Counted from the first letter of the stretch, positions 9,558-20,743 are shown. The stretch: DNA of 64,000 nucleotides from Larkinella knui (GCF_003858645.1 NZ_RQJP01000001.1:1550001-1614000), one strand, 5' to 3'. Notes: generated from the sequence alone by a model not told the origin. A program made the numbers and translations.

Positions 9558-9561
<4 letters not shown>
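8560..9561 (-). CDS. NAD-dependent epimerase/dehydratase, candidate ceramide reductase (CerR-like)
   Basis: This 333-residue extended short-chain dehydrogenase has the Rossmann loop GASGFIGYH at residues 9-17. The catalytic Tyr144 and Lys148 lie in SYGKSK, with a Ser at about 116-117 in FMSSLAAVG. The substrate half is typical of NAD-dependent epimerases. In Caulobacter an enzyme of this family (CerR) reduces the 3-keto group of the ceramide precursor and is encoded near serine palmitoyltransferase and a GNAT-type ceramide synthase. The same trio occurs here, with this gene overlapping the GNAT-like gene by 4 bp. The reductase role is therefore a context-based inference; the family also includes sugar-nucleotide and sterol enzymes. 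Confidence 0.85.
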
Positions 9562-11914
<2,353 letters not shown>

Positions 11915-12099
11915 TCATCACTTGGTTATTTATCAATTGCTGAGTAAACCAATAAGTTTCTATTATAGTTTATGTTGCCCAAAACGCCTTCCTGATTCGA
12001 TTGTACGGCCATTAATTCCGGTAATTTTGTAAGAAAGAGCAATTTCAAAGGCTTAAGCGATCAATTAAAACGATTGATTAAAATCAAATTAAAAAAAGC

Positions 12100-12717
12100 T
12101 CATTGTTTATACAGATAATTCAGTAACATGGTTATCGATATATTTTTATATTCTTCCAGATAGGCGGCAAAGCCGGCTTCATCCAGATTAAACAAATGCA
12201 TTTGCAAGGCTTTTCCGGCAAATACCTGCTTAATGCTGGAGAATACGATGGATAAAAGAACGATTGGTGAAACAGGACGAATCAGGTTCAATTGAATGGC
12301 TTCTTCCACCTGTTTGAAAAAATACGAATCCTTCAGGGCAGGTCGCGCTCCCATTTTTTCGAACAACCCAACCGGATCCCGCTGTGCTTCGCTCATCAGG
12401 AATAACACCAGCGAAGGATTTTTCCGGTGAAACTGGTATTGCTGCTCCACAATATCTCCGATTTTCTCCCTCAAACTAGTGGGCATGTCCAGTGTATACT
12501 GCATTCCATCCATCAGTTCTTTTAACAAACCTTCAAAAACCAGCCAGAACAATCGCTCCTTACTACGAAAATAATAGTGGGTAAGAGCACTGTTCATGCC
12601 GGCAGAATGGGCAATTTCTTTCATTGTAGCGCCATCAAATCCTTTTTCCAGAAAGACTTTTTTGGCTGCTTCCTTAATCTGCTCCTCAGGCCCGCGATCA
12701 CAAAAACTTACTATCAT
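12100..12717 (-). CDS. TetR-family transcriptional regulator
   Basis: This 205-residue protein has a classic TetR N-terminal helix-turn-helix. The segment KEAAKKVFLEKGFDGATMKEIA runs directly into AGMNSALTHYYFRSKERLFW (about residues 17-60), including the YYFRSKE core. The C-terminal half is helical and would bind a ligand and dimerise. It is 218 bp upstream of, and in the same orientation as, serine palmitoyltransferase, so control of the lipid train is plausible but unproven. The start is an ATG; a promoter-like TTG-N20-CACCTTTG lies immediately upstream on the minus strand, leaving almost no leader. The ligand could be a fatty acid or acyl-CoA, as for many lipid-linked TetR proteins, but this is inference. 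Confidence 0.9.
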   Translation of the reverse strand: MIVSFCDRGPEEQIKEAAKKVFLEKGFDGATMKEIAHSAGMNSALTHYYFRSKERLFWLVFEGLLKELMDGMQYTLDMPTSLREKIGDIVEQQYQFHRKNPSLVLFLMSEAQRDPVGLFEKMGARPALKDSYFFKQVEEAIQLNLIRPVSPIVLLSIVFSSIKQVFAGKALQMHLFNLDEAGFAAYLEEYKNISITMLLNYLYKQ

Positions 12718-13183
12718 GGCACAAAGGTGGTTGCTGGAAAAATAAGAAACAAAAAATTAACTGATTATTTTAACCATATGATTAAAGTTTTAGGTTAAAC
12801 TACATGAAAGCAATAAATTACAGTAAAAAGACATAGTTTGTCCGTTATTTGTTCTAAAAGTACCATTACGAATACCGCCCAATCGGCCCTTTTTTCAGTG
12901 CCGGAGGAAAAGCTTTTTCAACTTGGACGAATTAATGGCAAAAGGTCACTTGAGAATAGTACTATTTTCAAGATTAATTTGAATGTTCTCCAGAACGCTC
13001 AGGTCGGCGATTCAATGGATATTCTTCACCGAGGACCGGTATGAGCTAACTTTTAAATAAATTGCCGCTGCGAATCGACTAATCAACCTCAACCGCTTTC
13101 ATCGACGGCCCGAACAGGATTCACTTCCGTAGAGGTAAACAAAAAAAAGGCAACTAAATTCCCCATCTATAGTAAATCAGCTT
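12718..13183. other. Divergent intergenic region
   Basis: These 466 bp separate the minus-strand TetR gene from the plus-strand serine hydrolase gene and should hold both promoters. Just upstream of the TetR ATG, the minus strand reads TTG, 20 bases, then CACCTTTG, which is one base off the Bacteroidota -7 box. The region is AT-rich and the only open frames are short and unlike neighbouring genes. I saw no RNA gene. Confidence 0.4.
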
Positions 13184-14098
13184 ATGGTTTTTCAAAAAAA
13201 TAAAATCATTCTACTAAGTACTTATCTTTTCCTTTTTTTAGGTAATGGACTCCCCTCCTTCGCCCAATCAAAACCGGCGCTCGCCCAATTACGCCGGCAG
13301 ATCGAAGCCGAACTGGCCAAACAGCCGGGCCGGTTTGCGGTGGCCTTCAAAGATTTAAGCACCGGCGAGCAGCTTTTCATCCGTGAACGCGAAGAATTCC
13401 ATGCCGCCAGCACCATGAAAACACCGGTCATGATCGAGGTTTTTAAACAAGCCGCCCAACACCGGCTTTCACTTTCGGATTCGGTTCTGGTCAAAAATGA
13501 ATTTAAAAGCATCGTCGACGGAAGCCCGTTCAGTCTGAAAGCGTCGGACGATAGTGACACCCTGATTTATAAAAAAGTGGGCACCAAACGCACGCTTTAT
13601 GGGCTCATGTATGACATGATTATACTGAGTAGCAATCTGGCTACCAACCTCATTATCGACCTTGTGGAAGCCCGGAATGTGACACAAACCATGCGCGATC
13701 TGGGTGCAAAAGATATACAGATCCGGCGGGGCGTGGAAGATACCAAAGCCTTTCAAAAAGGACTCAATAACACCACAACGGCTTACGATTTACTGGTGAT
13801 TTTCGAAAAAATTGCCACCGGGAAAGCCGTCAGTCCGGAAGCATCGGAAGCGATGATCAAGGTTTTACTGGATCAACATTTCAGCTCCGTTATTCCGGCC
13901 AAACTGCCGAAAGAGGTGAAAGTGGCCCACAAAAGCGGTTCTTTTGCTACGGTTCGTCACGACTCCGGCATTGTTTATCTGCCCGATGGCCACAAATACG
14001 TTCTGGTCCTGCTCTCAAAGGAAATGAAGGATGACGCAGCGGCAACCGAAACGCTGGCCAGCGTTTCCGGCCTGATTTACCAGTACGTAATCAAATAA
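13184..14098 (+). CDS. Exported serine hydrolase, class A beta-lactamase-like fold
   Basis: This is a 304-residue protein with a signal peptide (residues 1-27, ending FAQ). The three penicillin-recognising motifs are present: Ser76-Thr-Met-Lys79, Ser149-Ser-Asn151 and Lys250-Ser-Gly252. The usual class A general base Glu is not clearly placed: the loop reads RRGVEDTKAFQKGLNN, with Glu185 well before the Asn pair. This resembles the beta-lactamase2 family of Bacteroidota rather than a proven antibiotic-degrading enzyme. It should act in the periplasm, perhaps on peptidoglycan-like peptides. The next gene, a TlpA-like protein, follows after 67 bp in the same direction and may be on the same transcript. 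Confidence 0.87.
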   Translation: MVFQKNKIILLSTYLFLFLGNGLPSFAQSKPALAQLRRQIEAELAKQPGRFAVAFKDLSTGEQLFIREREEFHAASTMKTPVMIEVFKQAAQHRLSLSDSVLVKNEFKSIVDGSPFSLKASDDSDTLIYKKVGTKRTLYGLMYDMIILSSNLATNLIIDLVEARNVTQTMRDLGAKDIQIRRGVEDTKAFQKGLNNTTTAYDLLVIFEKIATGKAVSPEASEAMIKVLLDQHFSSVIPAKLPKEVKVAHKSGSFATVRHDSGIVYLPDGHKYVLVLLSKEMKDDAAATETLASVSGLIYQYVIK

Positions 14099-14165
14099 GA
14101 CCAGGAGCCCGGGCGTTCTCTGTCCGGTTTGGAATGTTATTTGCTTGTCTACTCAATAAAGAATC

Positions 14166-15404
14166 ATGAAAAAAATCGCTCTCTTCTTTCTATTTTCCAC
14201 CCAGTGGCTGGTGAAGGCCTTCCCGCAGGATAGTTACCCGGGTCCAAAACCCGAAACCCTGTTTACGGCGGCAGCCGAACACGGTTTCCTGAACGAGTTC
14301 AACGAAAAGTTCAAAGCAGATTTCGACGCGACAGCCCAGTATGCCAGGGCCCAAACGATGGGAGTCGACGGATGGGAAATGAATCTGTTTACGGCCCGAA
14401 AAGCCCAGCTGGCCTTTTATAAGGAGCATCCGCAGGCGGCTCAGTTTTCTGACTCCTTCAAAAAGTACGTCGATAACTGCATTCGCTGGAATTACTGGCA
14501 CCTGCTCCTGGCCTGGCCCATCGTTCGGACAAATGCCCAGGCTTCGCAGCAAACCGTGCCGTCGCTGCCCGCGGTGATGCTGGAAGGGCTGGATGAAACG
14601 AAGGTCAACGATGAAGCCGCCCTGACGGCCGAACCCTACCGGAATTTTCTGCTCTATTACGTGACGTATTCCAATTCCAAAAGCCGGAATTTTGCCAAAT
14701 ACACGCCGAACGACCTTCACAAAATGCTGCCGGAAAAAGCCGGTTTTGCCCGTCAGGTGCTGACGGGCAAGCCCTATCAGTATGCCCTGGCGCGGCTTCT
14801 GCTCGATAATTGCGAAAAAGCCACTCCGTCCTCCGTGCGTGACGTATTTGCGGCCTTAACCGCTACGCCCAATTCGACGGCGTACACGGATCTGGTCCAA
14901 GCCCGCTGTGGCGACGTGATGGCCCGAAAAGAGGATCCAAAACCGGAGGTGGCTGCGGCCAAAAAGAAACCGGTCGACCCGGCTGTTTTCTCGTTTTTAA
15001 ATCAAAATGGCGAATCCGTCACGCTCGACGATTTTAAAGGCAAAGTGGTTTATCTGGATATTTGGGCCAGTTGGTGCGGTCCCTGCATCGGCGAAATTCC
15101 GCATTCCAAAAAACTCTACGAACGACTGAGCAAGAAGCAGTTGGAGAAAGTAGCGTTTCTGTATATCTCCATCGACGATTCAGAAGTTAACTGGAAAAAT
15201 GCCTTGAAAACGCACCAGCTACCCGGCGAGCAAGGTTGGTCGAAAGGGGGCTGGCGGTCGCGGATCGTGCAGTATTTTGGTGTTCAGAGTATCCCAAGGT
15301 ACATCCTGATCGACAAAAAAGGGCAGATGGCGGATTTGAATGCCAAACGACCCAGCAGTGCCGATGCCGTTTGGCAGGATATTCTGAAACTGATGGAAGA
15401 CTAG
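14166..15404 (+). CDS. TlpA-like periplasmic thiol-disulfide protein
   Basis: This is a 412-residue exported protein with a signal peptide ending near KAFPQ at residue 21. Residues about 25-270 are helical and unassigned. From about residue 277 a TlpA/AhpC-type thioredoxin domain follows. It has FSFLNQNGESVTLDDFKGK, then DIWASWCGPCIGEIP with the active-site CGPC at about 303-306, and the cis-proline segment VQSIPRYILID. Such proteins keep periplasmic cysteines reduced; many Bacteroidota copies have a long N-terminal region of unknown function. It lies directly after the beta-lactamase-like gene. It is convergent with the ThuA gene, with only 5 bp between the two stops. Confidence 0.9.
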   Translation: MKKIALFFLFSTQWLVKAFPQDSYPGPKPETLFTAAAEHGFLNEFNEKFKADFDATAQYARAQTMGVDGWEMNLFTARKAQLAFYKEHPQAAQFSDSFKKYVDNCIRWNYWHLLLAWPIVRTNAQASQQTVPSLPAVMLEGLDETKVNDEAALTAEPYRNFLLYYVTYSNSKSRNFAKYTPNDLHKMLPEKAGFARQVLTGKPYQYALARLLLDNCEKATPSSVRDVFAALTATPNSTAYTDLVQARCGDVMARKEDPKPEVAAAKKKPVDPAVFSFLNQNGESVTLDDFKGKVVYLDIWASWCGPCIGEIPHSKKLYERLSKKQLEKVAFLYISIDDSEVNWKNALKTHQLPGEQGWSKGGWRSRIVQYFGVQSIPRYILIDKKGQMADLNAKRPSSADAVWQDILKLMED

Positions 15405-15409
15405 CGGTT

Positions 15410-16255
15410 TTAATTATCCCGCAGCGGGGTGTCTCTCGAATCGGCGTACGCTTTACTGAAATCGATCTTTTTGACCTGGCTGGCGATGTAGCGGATTCCC
15501 TGAAAAATATGATTCATGAACAACGGTTCGGAATAGTCTTTTTTATCGTGCCCGAGCGTCGTACACCAGGTAAAGCCCCCGTCGAAGTTGTAGTACCAGG
15601 CTGCCGGATACAGTTGCGTAAAGGAACCGCCGAACATCTTCACTTTTTCGGATTCTTCGCCGTTGAGGGTGGTCAGATCGTGGGCCATCACCACCGTTGG
15701 TCCGGGCGACATTTCTTTGGTAAAGTAAAACTCATCCTCTTTCTCCCAAACTTTCGGAATTCCCTGCATCGATGGATGCTTGGTGTCGATTACGTGCGTT
15801 TTGAACTTCTGAAACTTGGGATGCCAGGCAAAAGTCCCGCCAATCATCCGCTTGAACCAGGTCCAGTTCCGCTCGGTCCCCGTTACCGAGTGAACGCCCA
15901 CAAACCCACCCCCGGCTTCGATGTAGCGCCGGAATGAAAGCCGCTGCTCATCGGTGTCGAAAACGTCGTTGTTCGTACTGGGAAAGACCAGCAGTGTGTA
16001 CTGCCTGAGGTTATCTTCCGTAAAAACCGTCGGCTGGTCCGACACATCCACTTTAAAACCGTGCTCCTCCCCTAGTTTCTGAATGCTCTTCGCAGCAAAG
16101 GGAATGTTGTCGTGAACGTAGCCTTTTCCGTTTTTGGTGTAGACCAACACCTTGACTTTCTTCCAGTTAACCCCATCCTTCTGACACCAGGCCGCGCTAG
16201 ACGCGAGCCCGACAAGGAATAAACCGGCAAGAAAAACCGTAGCAAATCGATTCAT
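15410..16255 (-). CDS. ThuA domain protein, exported
   Basis: This is a 281-residue protein of the ThuA (trehalose utilisation, glutamine-amidotransferase-like) fold. The ATG at 16255 is chosen because it begins a clear signal peptide (residues 1-24, ending AAWCQ), whereas the longer frame upstream is unlike any leader. The core has VLVYTKNGKGYVHDN, LVFPSTNNDVFD and GGGFVGVHSVTG, the positions expected for the fold. The function of ThuA proteins is unsettled; they occur in carbohydrate operons with Gfo/Idh/MocA oxidoreductases, as here. It is the last gene of the minus-strand set starting at 20494 and is separated from the next gene by a 169-bp spacer with a strong hairpin. Confidence 0.87.
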   Translation of the reverse strand: MNRFATVFLAGLFLVGLASSAAWCQKDGVNWKKVKVLVYTKNGKGYVHDNIPFAAKSIQKLGEEHGFKVDVSDQPTVFTEDNLRQYTLLVFPSTNNDVFDTDEQRLSFRRYIEAGGGFVGVHSVTGTERNWTWFKRMIGGTFAWHPKFQKFKTHVIDTKHPSMQGIPKVWEKEDEFYFTKEMSPGPTVVMAHDLTTLNGEESEKVKMFGGSFTQLYPAAWYYNFDGGFTWCTTLGHDKKDYSEPLFMNHIFQGIRYIASQVKKIDFSKAYADSRDTPLRDN

Positions 16256-16287
16256 GGAATGTTTGTAAGAAAATACTGTTTTATCGC

Positions 16288-16318
16288 CCGCAGGGACGGT
16301 TTTCGGGCGTCCCTGCGG
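16288..16318. repeat. Palindromic hairpin in operon spacer (REP-like)
   Basis: A perfect 11-bp inverted repeat, CCGCAGGGACG at 16288-16298 and its complement at 16308-16318, is separated by a 9-nt loop. It lies between two genes read in the same direction and is not followed by a T tract on the minus strand, so it is more likely a dispersed repeat or transcript stabiliser than a terminator. Confidence 0.6.
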
Positions 16319-16424
16319 AGCTTGAAATGGAGTAACGGTTCGTTTGGATGGGTGCTGAAGGCTTCTCCGGAGCCGGAAAATCCGAATCATCCCGTTTTTC
16401 GTCGTTCAATCCGGCATCCAAAAA

Positions 16425-17597
16425 TCAAACCTTCATTTTTACATCCTGCGCCTGTTTCTGGGCTTTCAGCGCGAGTTCGGTAGTCAGAAAACAGTGGGCC
16501 TGGGTCATGGCGGTTTCGGTGCGATTTAAAATGTCATCGATCAAAAGCTTACCATAAGGCGTTTCGACCTGGCTGCAATCGATGGTTTTCGTTTCCTTAT
16601 TGTCAACGAGAAACAGGTGATTGCCCCCCTCACGTCCGCTGATGTCTACATACTTTCGAATTTCGATAAACCCTTCGGTACCCAGAATCGTCAACCGACC
16701 ATCGCCCCATGTATTGAGTCCGTCGGGCGTAAACCAGTCGACCCGGATATACCCGGTTCCGCCGTTACCACGAACCATCGCATCACCAAAATCTTCAAAT
16801 TTCGGGTGCTGCGGATGGTTGGTATTGCCAACCTGCGAAGCCACTACTTCGGCCTGTGTTGAGCCCGTAAAAAAAAGAAACTGGTCGAACTGGTGAGACG
16901 CAATGTCGCAGATGATACCGCCAAACCGTTGTTTATCCCAAAACCACTCAGGTCTGCTTTTAGGAGTTATCCGATGTGGTCCCAGACCAATGGTTTGTAT
17001 CACTTTTCCAATAGCGCCGGCTTTCACCAACTCCCCGGCTTTGATAGTTGCCTTATTCTCCAAGCGTTCGCTGTACATGATGGAGTAAATCCGTTTGGTC
17101 TCTTTCTGCACCTTACGAACTTCAGCCAGTTGTTCCAGCGTCGTAATACCGGGTTTGTCCGCCATGAAATCCTTCCCGGCCTTCATCACGCGAATACCGA
17201 GTGGTGCGCGTTCATCGGGAATTGCGGCACTGACCACGAGTTGGATGGAGTTGTCATCCAGAATCTCTTTTTCGCTTTTGACGAGCTTTGCTTCCGGATA
17301 ACGCTTCGTAAACGCAGCCGCCAGGTCCGGTTCCTTGGCATAAAAAGAAACCAACTGGCCACCGCCCCGGATCACCGCTTCGACCTGGCCATAGATGTGT
17401 CCATGATTGAGCCCGATGGCCGAAAACCGGATGCGGGCAGCCCCTTTCAAACGACTACTGCCCGTACTGGGAACAAAATGCGGAATTGCGGGCGTTGCCA
17501 AAAGTTCTTTAGGCAAAACCGTCAGGCTGGCTAATCCAGCCGCCGTCGTGACGGACTCTTTCAGAAACCGGCGCCGGTTGGCTTGTGATTTGTTCAT
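16425..17597 (-). CDS. Gfo/Idh/MocA-family oxidoreductase, Tat-exported
   Basis: This is a 390-residue NAD(P)-dependent oxidoreductase. The N-terminus NRRRFLKES followed by a hydrophobic stretch is a twin-arginine signal. The Rossmann half has IRFSAIGLNHGHIYGQ in place of the usual GxGxxG loop, and the catalytic Lys lies in FMADKPGITT. The C-terminal alpha/beta half carries CDIASHQFDQFL with the His-Asp pair seen in sugar enzymes of this family. Export with the cofactor already bound, through Tat, is common for these proteins in Bacteroidota. The substrate is probably a sugar or polyol. It clusters with two more exported oxidoreductases and ThuA. Confidence 0.9.
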   Translation of the reverse strand: MNKSQANRRRFLKESVTTAAGLASLTVLPKELLATPAIPHFVPSTGSSRLKGAARIRFSAIGLNHGHIYGQVEAVIRGGGQLVSFYAKEPDLAAAFTKRYPEAKLVKSEKEILDDNSIQLVVSAAIPDERAPLGIRVMKAGKDFMADKPGITTLEQLAEVRKVQKETKRIYSIMYSERLENKATIKAGELVKAGAIGKVIQTIGLGPHRITPKSRPEWFWDKQRFGGIICDIASHQFDQFLFFTGSTQAEVVASQVGNTNHPQHPKFEDFGDAMVRGNGGTGYIRVDWFTPDGLNTWGDGRLTILGTEGFIEIRKYVDISGREGGNHLFLVDNKETKTIDCSQVETPYGKLLIDDILNRTETAMTQAHCFLTTELALKAQKQAQDVKMKV

Positions 17598-17602
17598 GGT
17601 AT

Positions 17603-17687
17603 ACCCGCGGACGTTAGTCCAGGTGATCTTTGATGGATTTAGTGTCTACTTCTACGAAACAACCAGCACGGACTAAAGTCCGCGGGT
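17603..17687. repeat. Inverted repeat pair of REP type in operon spacer
   Basis: Left arm ACCCGCGGACGTTAGTCC (17603-17620) pairs with the arm at 17670-17687 with 17 of 18 positions matching, across a 49-bp centre. The right arm is itself palindromic (CGGAC-TAAA-GTCCG). The right arm supplies the last codons and the stop (CTT TAG) of the downstream-facing oxidoreductase gene. This is the look of a dispersed extragenic palindrome pair. Confidence 0.6.
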
Positions 17688-19049
17688 CCGTTTTGCCAAC
17701 TCCAGTGCCTGCGTGGTCGTATGGTATTTGGCGATCATATTCGGAACTTCCCAGGCGGGTAAGGCCCCAGCTTTGAGGTAGTCCAGATACTTTTGAGCCA
17801 CCCGGCCAAAATGCGCTTCGTGGCCTTCCTTGTATTTTTCCGGAATGACGACTTCCCAGCCCGTGGCTATTTTCTTCACATCGACGCCCGGAAACGTTTG
17901 CTGGATCGTTGGCAAAACCGTCTTTAAAGCCGCTTCCAGATCCGTTTTTTTGTCAACGGCTTCGATGTATAAAGTCGGTTTGTACTGTTGCTCGGCACCC
18001 TGACGAATGATCAGATTGGCCTTCGTTCCCCGCATGATCGAGTAGTGCGTGTCACCCGTTCCTTCCGGCGCTTTGTATTTCCAGATCACGGAAACTTTGG
18101 CGTGTACGCCACGGAGCTGGTAATTGATTTCGCCATTGCTATACACCCGCAAAACGCTGTCTTTCACCACATCCTTTTTGAGGTAATCCGGAAATGCGTC
18201 CTGCTTTGTAATGGCTTTGAACTGGCTCAGGGTCATGTCGGTGGTCCAGTGGCGGGCCGAATTCAACTTAATATCTTTCTGATAATCAATTGTTTGTTCC
18301 GGAAAACACTCCCACTGTACCAGATCCACCAGGTGCGTTGTTACGTCCACGATCCCTTCGCCCTGCTGGGCCACATCCATAAACCAGGATGGGCGGGTGA
18401 GGATGCTGCCGGAGACGTTCTTGTAAAAATGGTGAACACTTTCCTTGGTCACCGCCGGATTGTCGGGTGTTCCTTTTTCCAGCGTACCAAACACCCCGGC
18501 CTGCTGCGAAAACGCCCGTTGTAACATCGTACTGATTTCATACCGCTCGGTCATGATGTCATACAGCAATACCTTCTTTTTTTCGGCAGTAGCAAACGCT
18601 TCTTTTAACTGATTGAAATTGGCCGCACTAATTACCATCGGCTTATCCGCCAAAACGTTAAAACCGGCGGCAACCGTTTTCTGAATGTAATCGGTTTTCA
18701 ACCGGTTATTGCCCGCCATTATAACGACATTCCCCGCTTTATCGGCCAGCATTTTATCCAGGAAGTCCGTGCCGAGATACACATCTTCGTGCCAATGCGT
18801 CGGATTCTCGGGTCGGGCATTGTACGTTTTTATTTTTTCCAGGTGAAGCTCGACATCCGGCCCATCCGGTGCGTAGACATGAACCGTCGAATCGACGCCC
18901 TCATACATGGTTTTCTGCACCAGTGCCGCATGAAAATGGCCAGGATCGAGGGTAATCAACTGAATCATGTCATCTTTTTTTTGACCAGACTGACAAGCGG
19001 TAAACAGGGCTGCCAACAACAGGCTGCCAACTACAGGCGATACGTTCAT
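17673..19049 (-). CDS. Gfo/Idh/MocA-like oxidoreductase, predicted lipoprotein
   Basis: This is a 458-residue protein. Residues 1-19 form a lipoprotein signal with lipobox FTAC and the acylated Cys19, so it should be membrane-anchored. The Rossmann half contains VVIMAGNNRLKTDYIQ and VLADKPMVIS (catalytic-type Lys), followed by YDIMTERYEIS. The C-terminal half contains VDVTTHLVDLVQWE, which resembles the oxidoreductase C-terminal domain often found in putative Bacteroidota sugar dehydrogenases. It differs from its two neighbours in using a lipoprotein rather than a Tat signal. Its end overlaps an extragenic palindrome. A 17-bp gap separates it from the upstream oxidoreductase gene, so the two are likely co-transcribed. 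Confidence 0.85.
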   Translation of the reverse strand: MNVSPVVGSLLLAALFTACQSGQKKDDMIQLITLDPGHFHAALVQKTMYEGVDSTVHVYAPDGPDVELHLEKIKTYNARPENPTHWHEDVYLGTDFLDKMLADKAGNVVIMAGNNRLKTDYIQKTVAAGFNVLADKPMVISAANFNQLKEAFATAEKKKVLLYDIMTERYEISTMLQRAFSQQAGVFGTLEKGTPDNPAVTKESVHHFYKNVSGSILTRPSWFMDVAQQGEGIVDVTTHLVDLVQWECFPEQTIDYQKDIKLNSARHWTTDMTLSQFKAITKQDAFPDYLKKDVVKDSVLRVYSNGEINYQLRGVHAKVSVIWKYKAPEGTGDTHYSIMRGTKANLIIRQGAEQQYKPTLYIEAVDKKTDLEAALKTVLPTIQQTFPGVDVKKIATGWEVVIPEKYKEGHEAHFGRVAQKYLDYLKAGALPAWEVPNMIAKYHTTTQALELAKRTRGL

Positions 19050-19066
19050 TCGGATAGATTCGGTAA

Positions 19067-20494
19067 TTAACGGGATTTGGTTTTGGTGGATGCCACTGCT
19101 TTGATGGCATAGGGCGACCGCTGCGTCCGGGACAATAATTTATTGGCTTCCGCATCATTTTTAAACTGTTCTTTCTTCGGATCCCAATACAGTTTCCGGT
19201 CCAGTTTCATGGCAGCATGGTGGAGCAGACAGGCCGAGCACGAGCGGTGACCCACTTCGGCAGGGGCAATCGGTTCCTTGCGGCTGACGATGCTTTCCAG
19301 CCAGTTGCCGTGGTGTTCCTTACTGACGGGCAAATGGATTTCATTCGGCCCAATCACCGACTCGATCAGTTTAGGATCGCTGGCATCCAGGGCTTTGGCG
19401 GCTTTCTGTTTGGCAACCGGATCGCTGGCCGTAACGGCAGCATCCCCGCGTGACACAAAAATCCAGCCGTCGGTTCCTTCAAATTTAATGCCGTTGGGCA
19501 ATTCGTTGCTCACAATCATGTGAACGCCATTTTCGTATACCGCTTCCGTGCGGAAAATACCGTGCACATCCCATAATCCTTTTTTGGGAAACTCGGCTTT
19601 ACCCCAAATTTCCACCGGACCGGTGTATTCGGTATTCATCGCCCAGTGCGAACAGTCGATGTGGTGTGACCCCCAGCCGGTAATCATCCCGGCCCCAAAC
19701 TGTTCGCAACGCAACCAGCCCGGACGGTCGTACCCCACCTGCGGATGCACCCGTTTTTCGGTGTAATAGACCTCGGGCGTTGTGCCGAGCCACATGTCGT
19801 AATTCAGATTTTTCGGGATGGGCATTTCGGGTTCTTCGTCGCCCGAGGGGTCGCCGGGTAAACCGACGTATACGGTTTTCAGCTGACCAATCCGGCCGTT
19901 GCGCACGAGTTCGGCGGCATACCGGAATTGCGTCGTCGACCGCTGCTGGCTGCCCACCTGCATGATCCGGCCCGTCCGCTTCACGGCATCGGCCATCAGA
20001 CGTCCTTCCGAAATGGTCAGGGAAGCCGGTTTTTGCATGTAAACATCCTTGCCCGCTTCGACGGCATGAACCACCATCGGCGCGTGCCAGTGGTCGGGCG
20101 TGCTGATCAAAACGGCATCGATATCTTTGTTGGCCAGCAGCTCGCGGTAGTCGGAATAACCGCGAACACCGTCGTAGTCTTTACCGGTTTTTTTCGAATA
20201 AACCCCGTTGACAAGTTGTTTTCCTTCTTCAACCCGCCGGCTATCGACATCACATACGGCCATGATGAGGGCATTATCGTATTGCCAGACGCCCGGCATA
20301 TCGTGGGTTCGTGAAATTCGGCCAACGCCAATGGCGCCAACGTTGATGCGGTTACTGGGCGCATTTTTACCAAATACGGAGGCCGGTACGATGGTTGGAA
20401 ACCCGCCGATAAGCGCCGTGGTGGCGAGGGCTCCTTTGGCGGTCAGGTCGAGAAATGTTCTCCGGGAGACCCCCGATTTTTTTTCCGCTGCCAT
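19067..20494 (-). CDS. Gfo/Idh/MocA-family oxidoreductase, Tat-exported
   Basis: This is a 475-residue oxidoreductase starting at the ATG at 20494. A longer frame reaches 20533, but the shorter start puts the Tat motif SRRTFLDL at residues 8-15, where it belongs. The NAD-binding loop is VGAIGVGRISRTHD. Further landmarks are VLISTPDHWHAPM, DVYMQKPASLTISEG with the catalytic Lys, and WGSHHIDCSHWAM. The pattern is that of the family widely annotated in Planctomycetes and Bacteroidota as acting on glycosides in the periplasm. It is the first gene of the ThuA set; its promoter should lie in 20495-20690, where I see no clear box. Confidence 0.9.
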   Translation of the reverse strand: MAAEKKSGVSRRTFLDLTAKGALATTALIGGFPTIVPASVFGKNAPSNRINVGAIGVGRISRTHDMPGVWQYDNALIMAVCDVDSRRVEEGKQLVNGVYSKKTGKDYDGVRGYSDYRELLANKDIDAVLISTPDHWHAPMVVHAVEAGKDVYMQKPASLTISEGRLMADAVKRTGRIMQVGSQQRSTTQFRYAAELVRNGRIGQLKTVYVGLPGDPSGDEEPEMPIPKNLNYDMWLGTTPEVYYTEKRVHPQVGYDRPGWLRCEQFGAGMITGWGSHHIDCSHWAMNTEYTGPVEIWGKAEFPKKGLWDVHGIFRTEAVYENGVHMIVSNELPNGIKFEGTDGWIFVSRGDAAVTASDPVAKQKAAKALDASDPKLIESVIGPNEIHLPVSKEHHGNWLESIVSRKEPIAPAEVGHRSCSACLLHHAAMKLDRKLYWDPKKEQFKNDAEANKLLSRTQRSPYAIKAVASTKTKSR

Positions 20495-20687
20495 AAAAAA
20501 GTATAAGTTGAAGAGGTTTTTCGTGGAAAACACACCTGGTATACGCCTATAAGATGCAAGACCCGGTTTTTTACTATTTATTTTCCAAGAAGGTCCGGAT
20601 TGTTAGCCACTTTGTCCTGGGCGCTGGCTCTTTCAGAAAAAAAATCGTCCGCTTTACCCCCTATTTTTTCCACTTAACCTCATTTTA

Positions 20688-20719
20688 TTGCCCACAAGGC
20701 AACCCGCATCCTACCTTCG
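20688..20719 (+). promoter_or_regulatory. Bacteroidota-type promoter for the small lipoprotein gene
   Basis: TTG at 20688-20690 is followed after 21 bases by TACCTTCG at 20712-20719, one base off TAnnTTTG. The expected transcript start is about 17 bases before the ATG at 20744. Confidence 0.5.
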
Positions 20720-20743
20720 CGACTTCAAACAACAATTCTGCTG

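Noticed and set aside
12838-13044. 68-aa plus-strand frame in the TetR-hydrolase gap
   Set aside because: It begins with a non-ATG codon and shows no domain or helical pattern; it is more likely promoter region.
13184-14098. Antibiotic-resistance beta-lactamase
   Set aside because: The Ser-Lys, Ser-x-Asn and Lys-Ser-Gly motifs are there, but the class A general base Glu is not clearly placed, so a resistance role is not supported.
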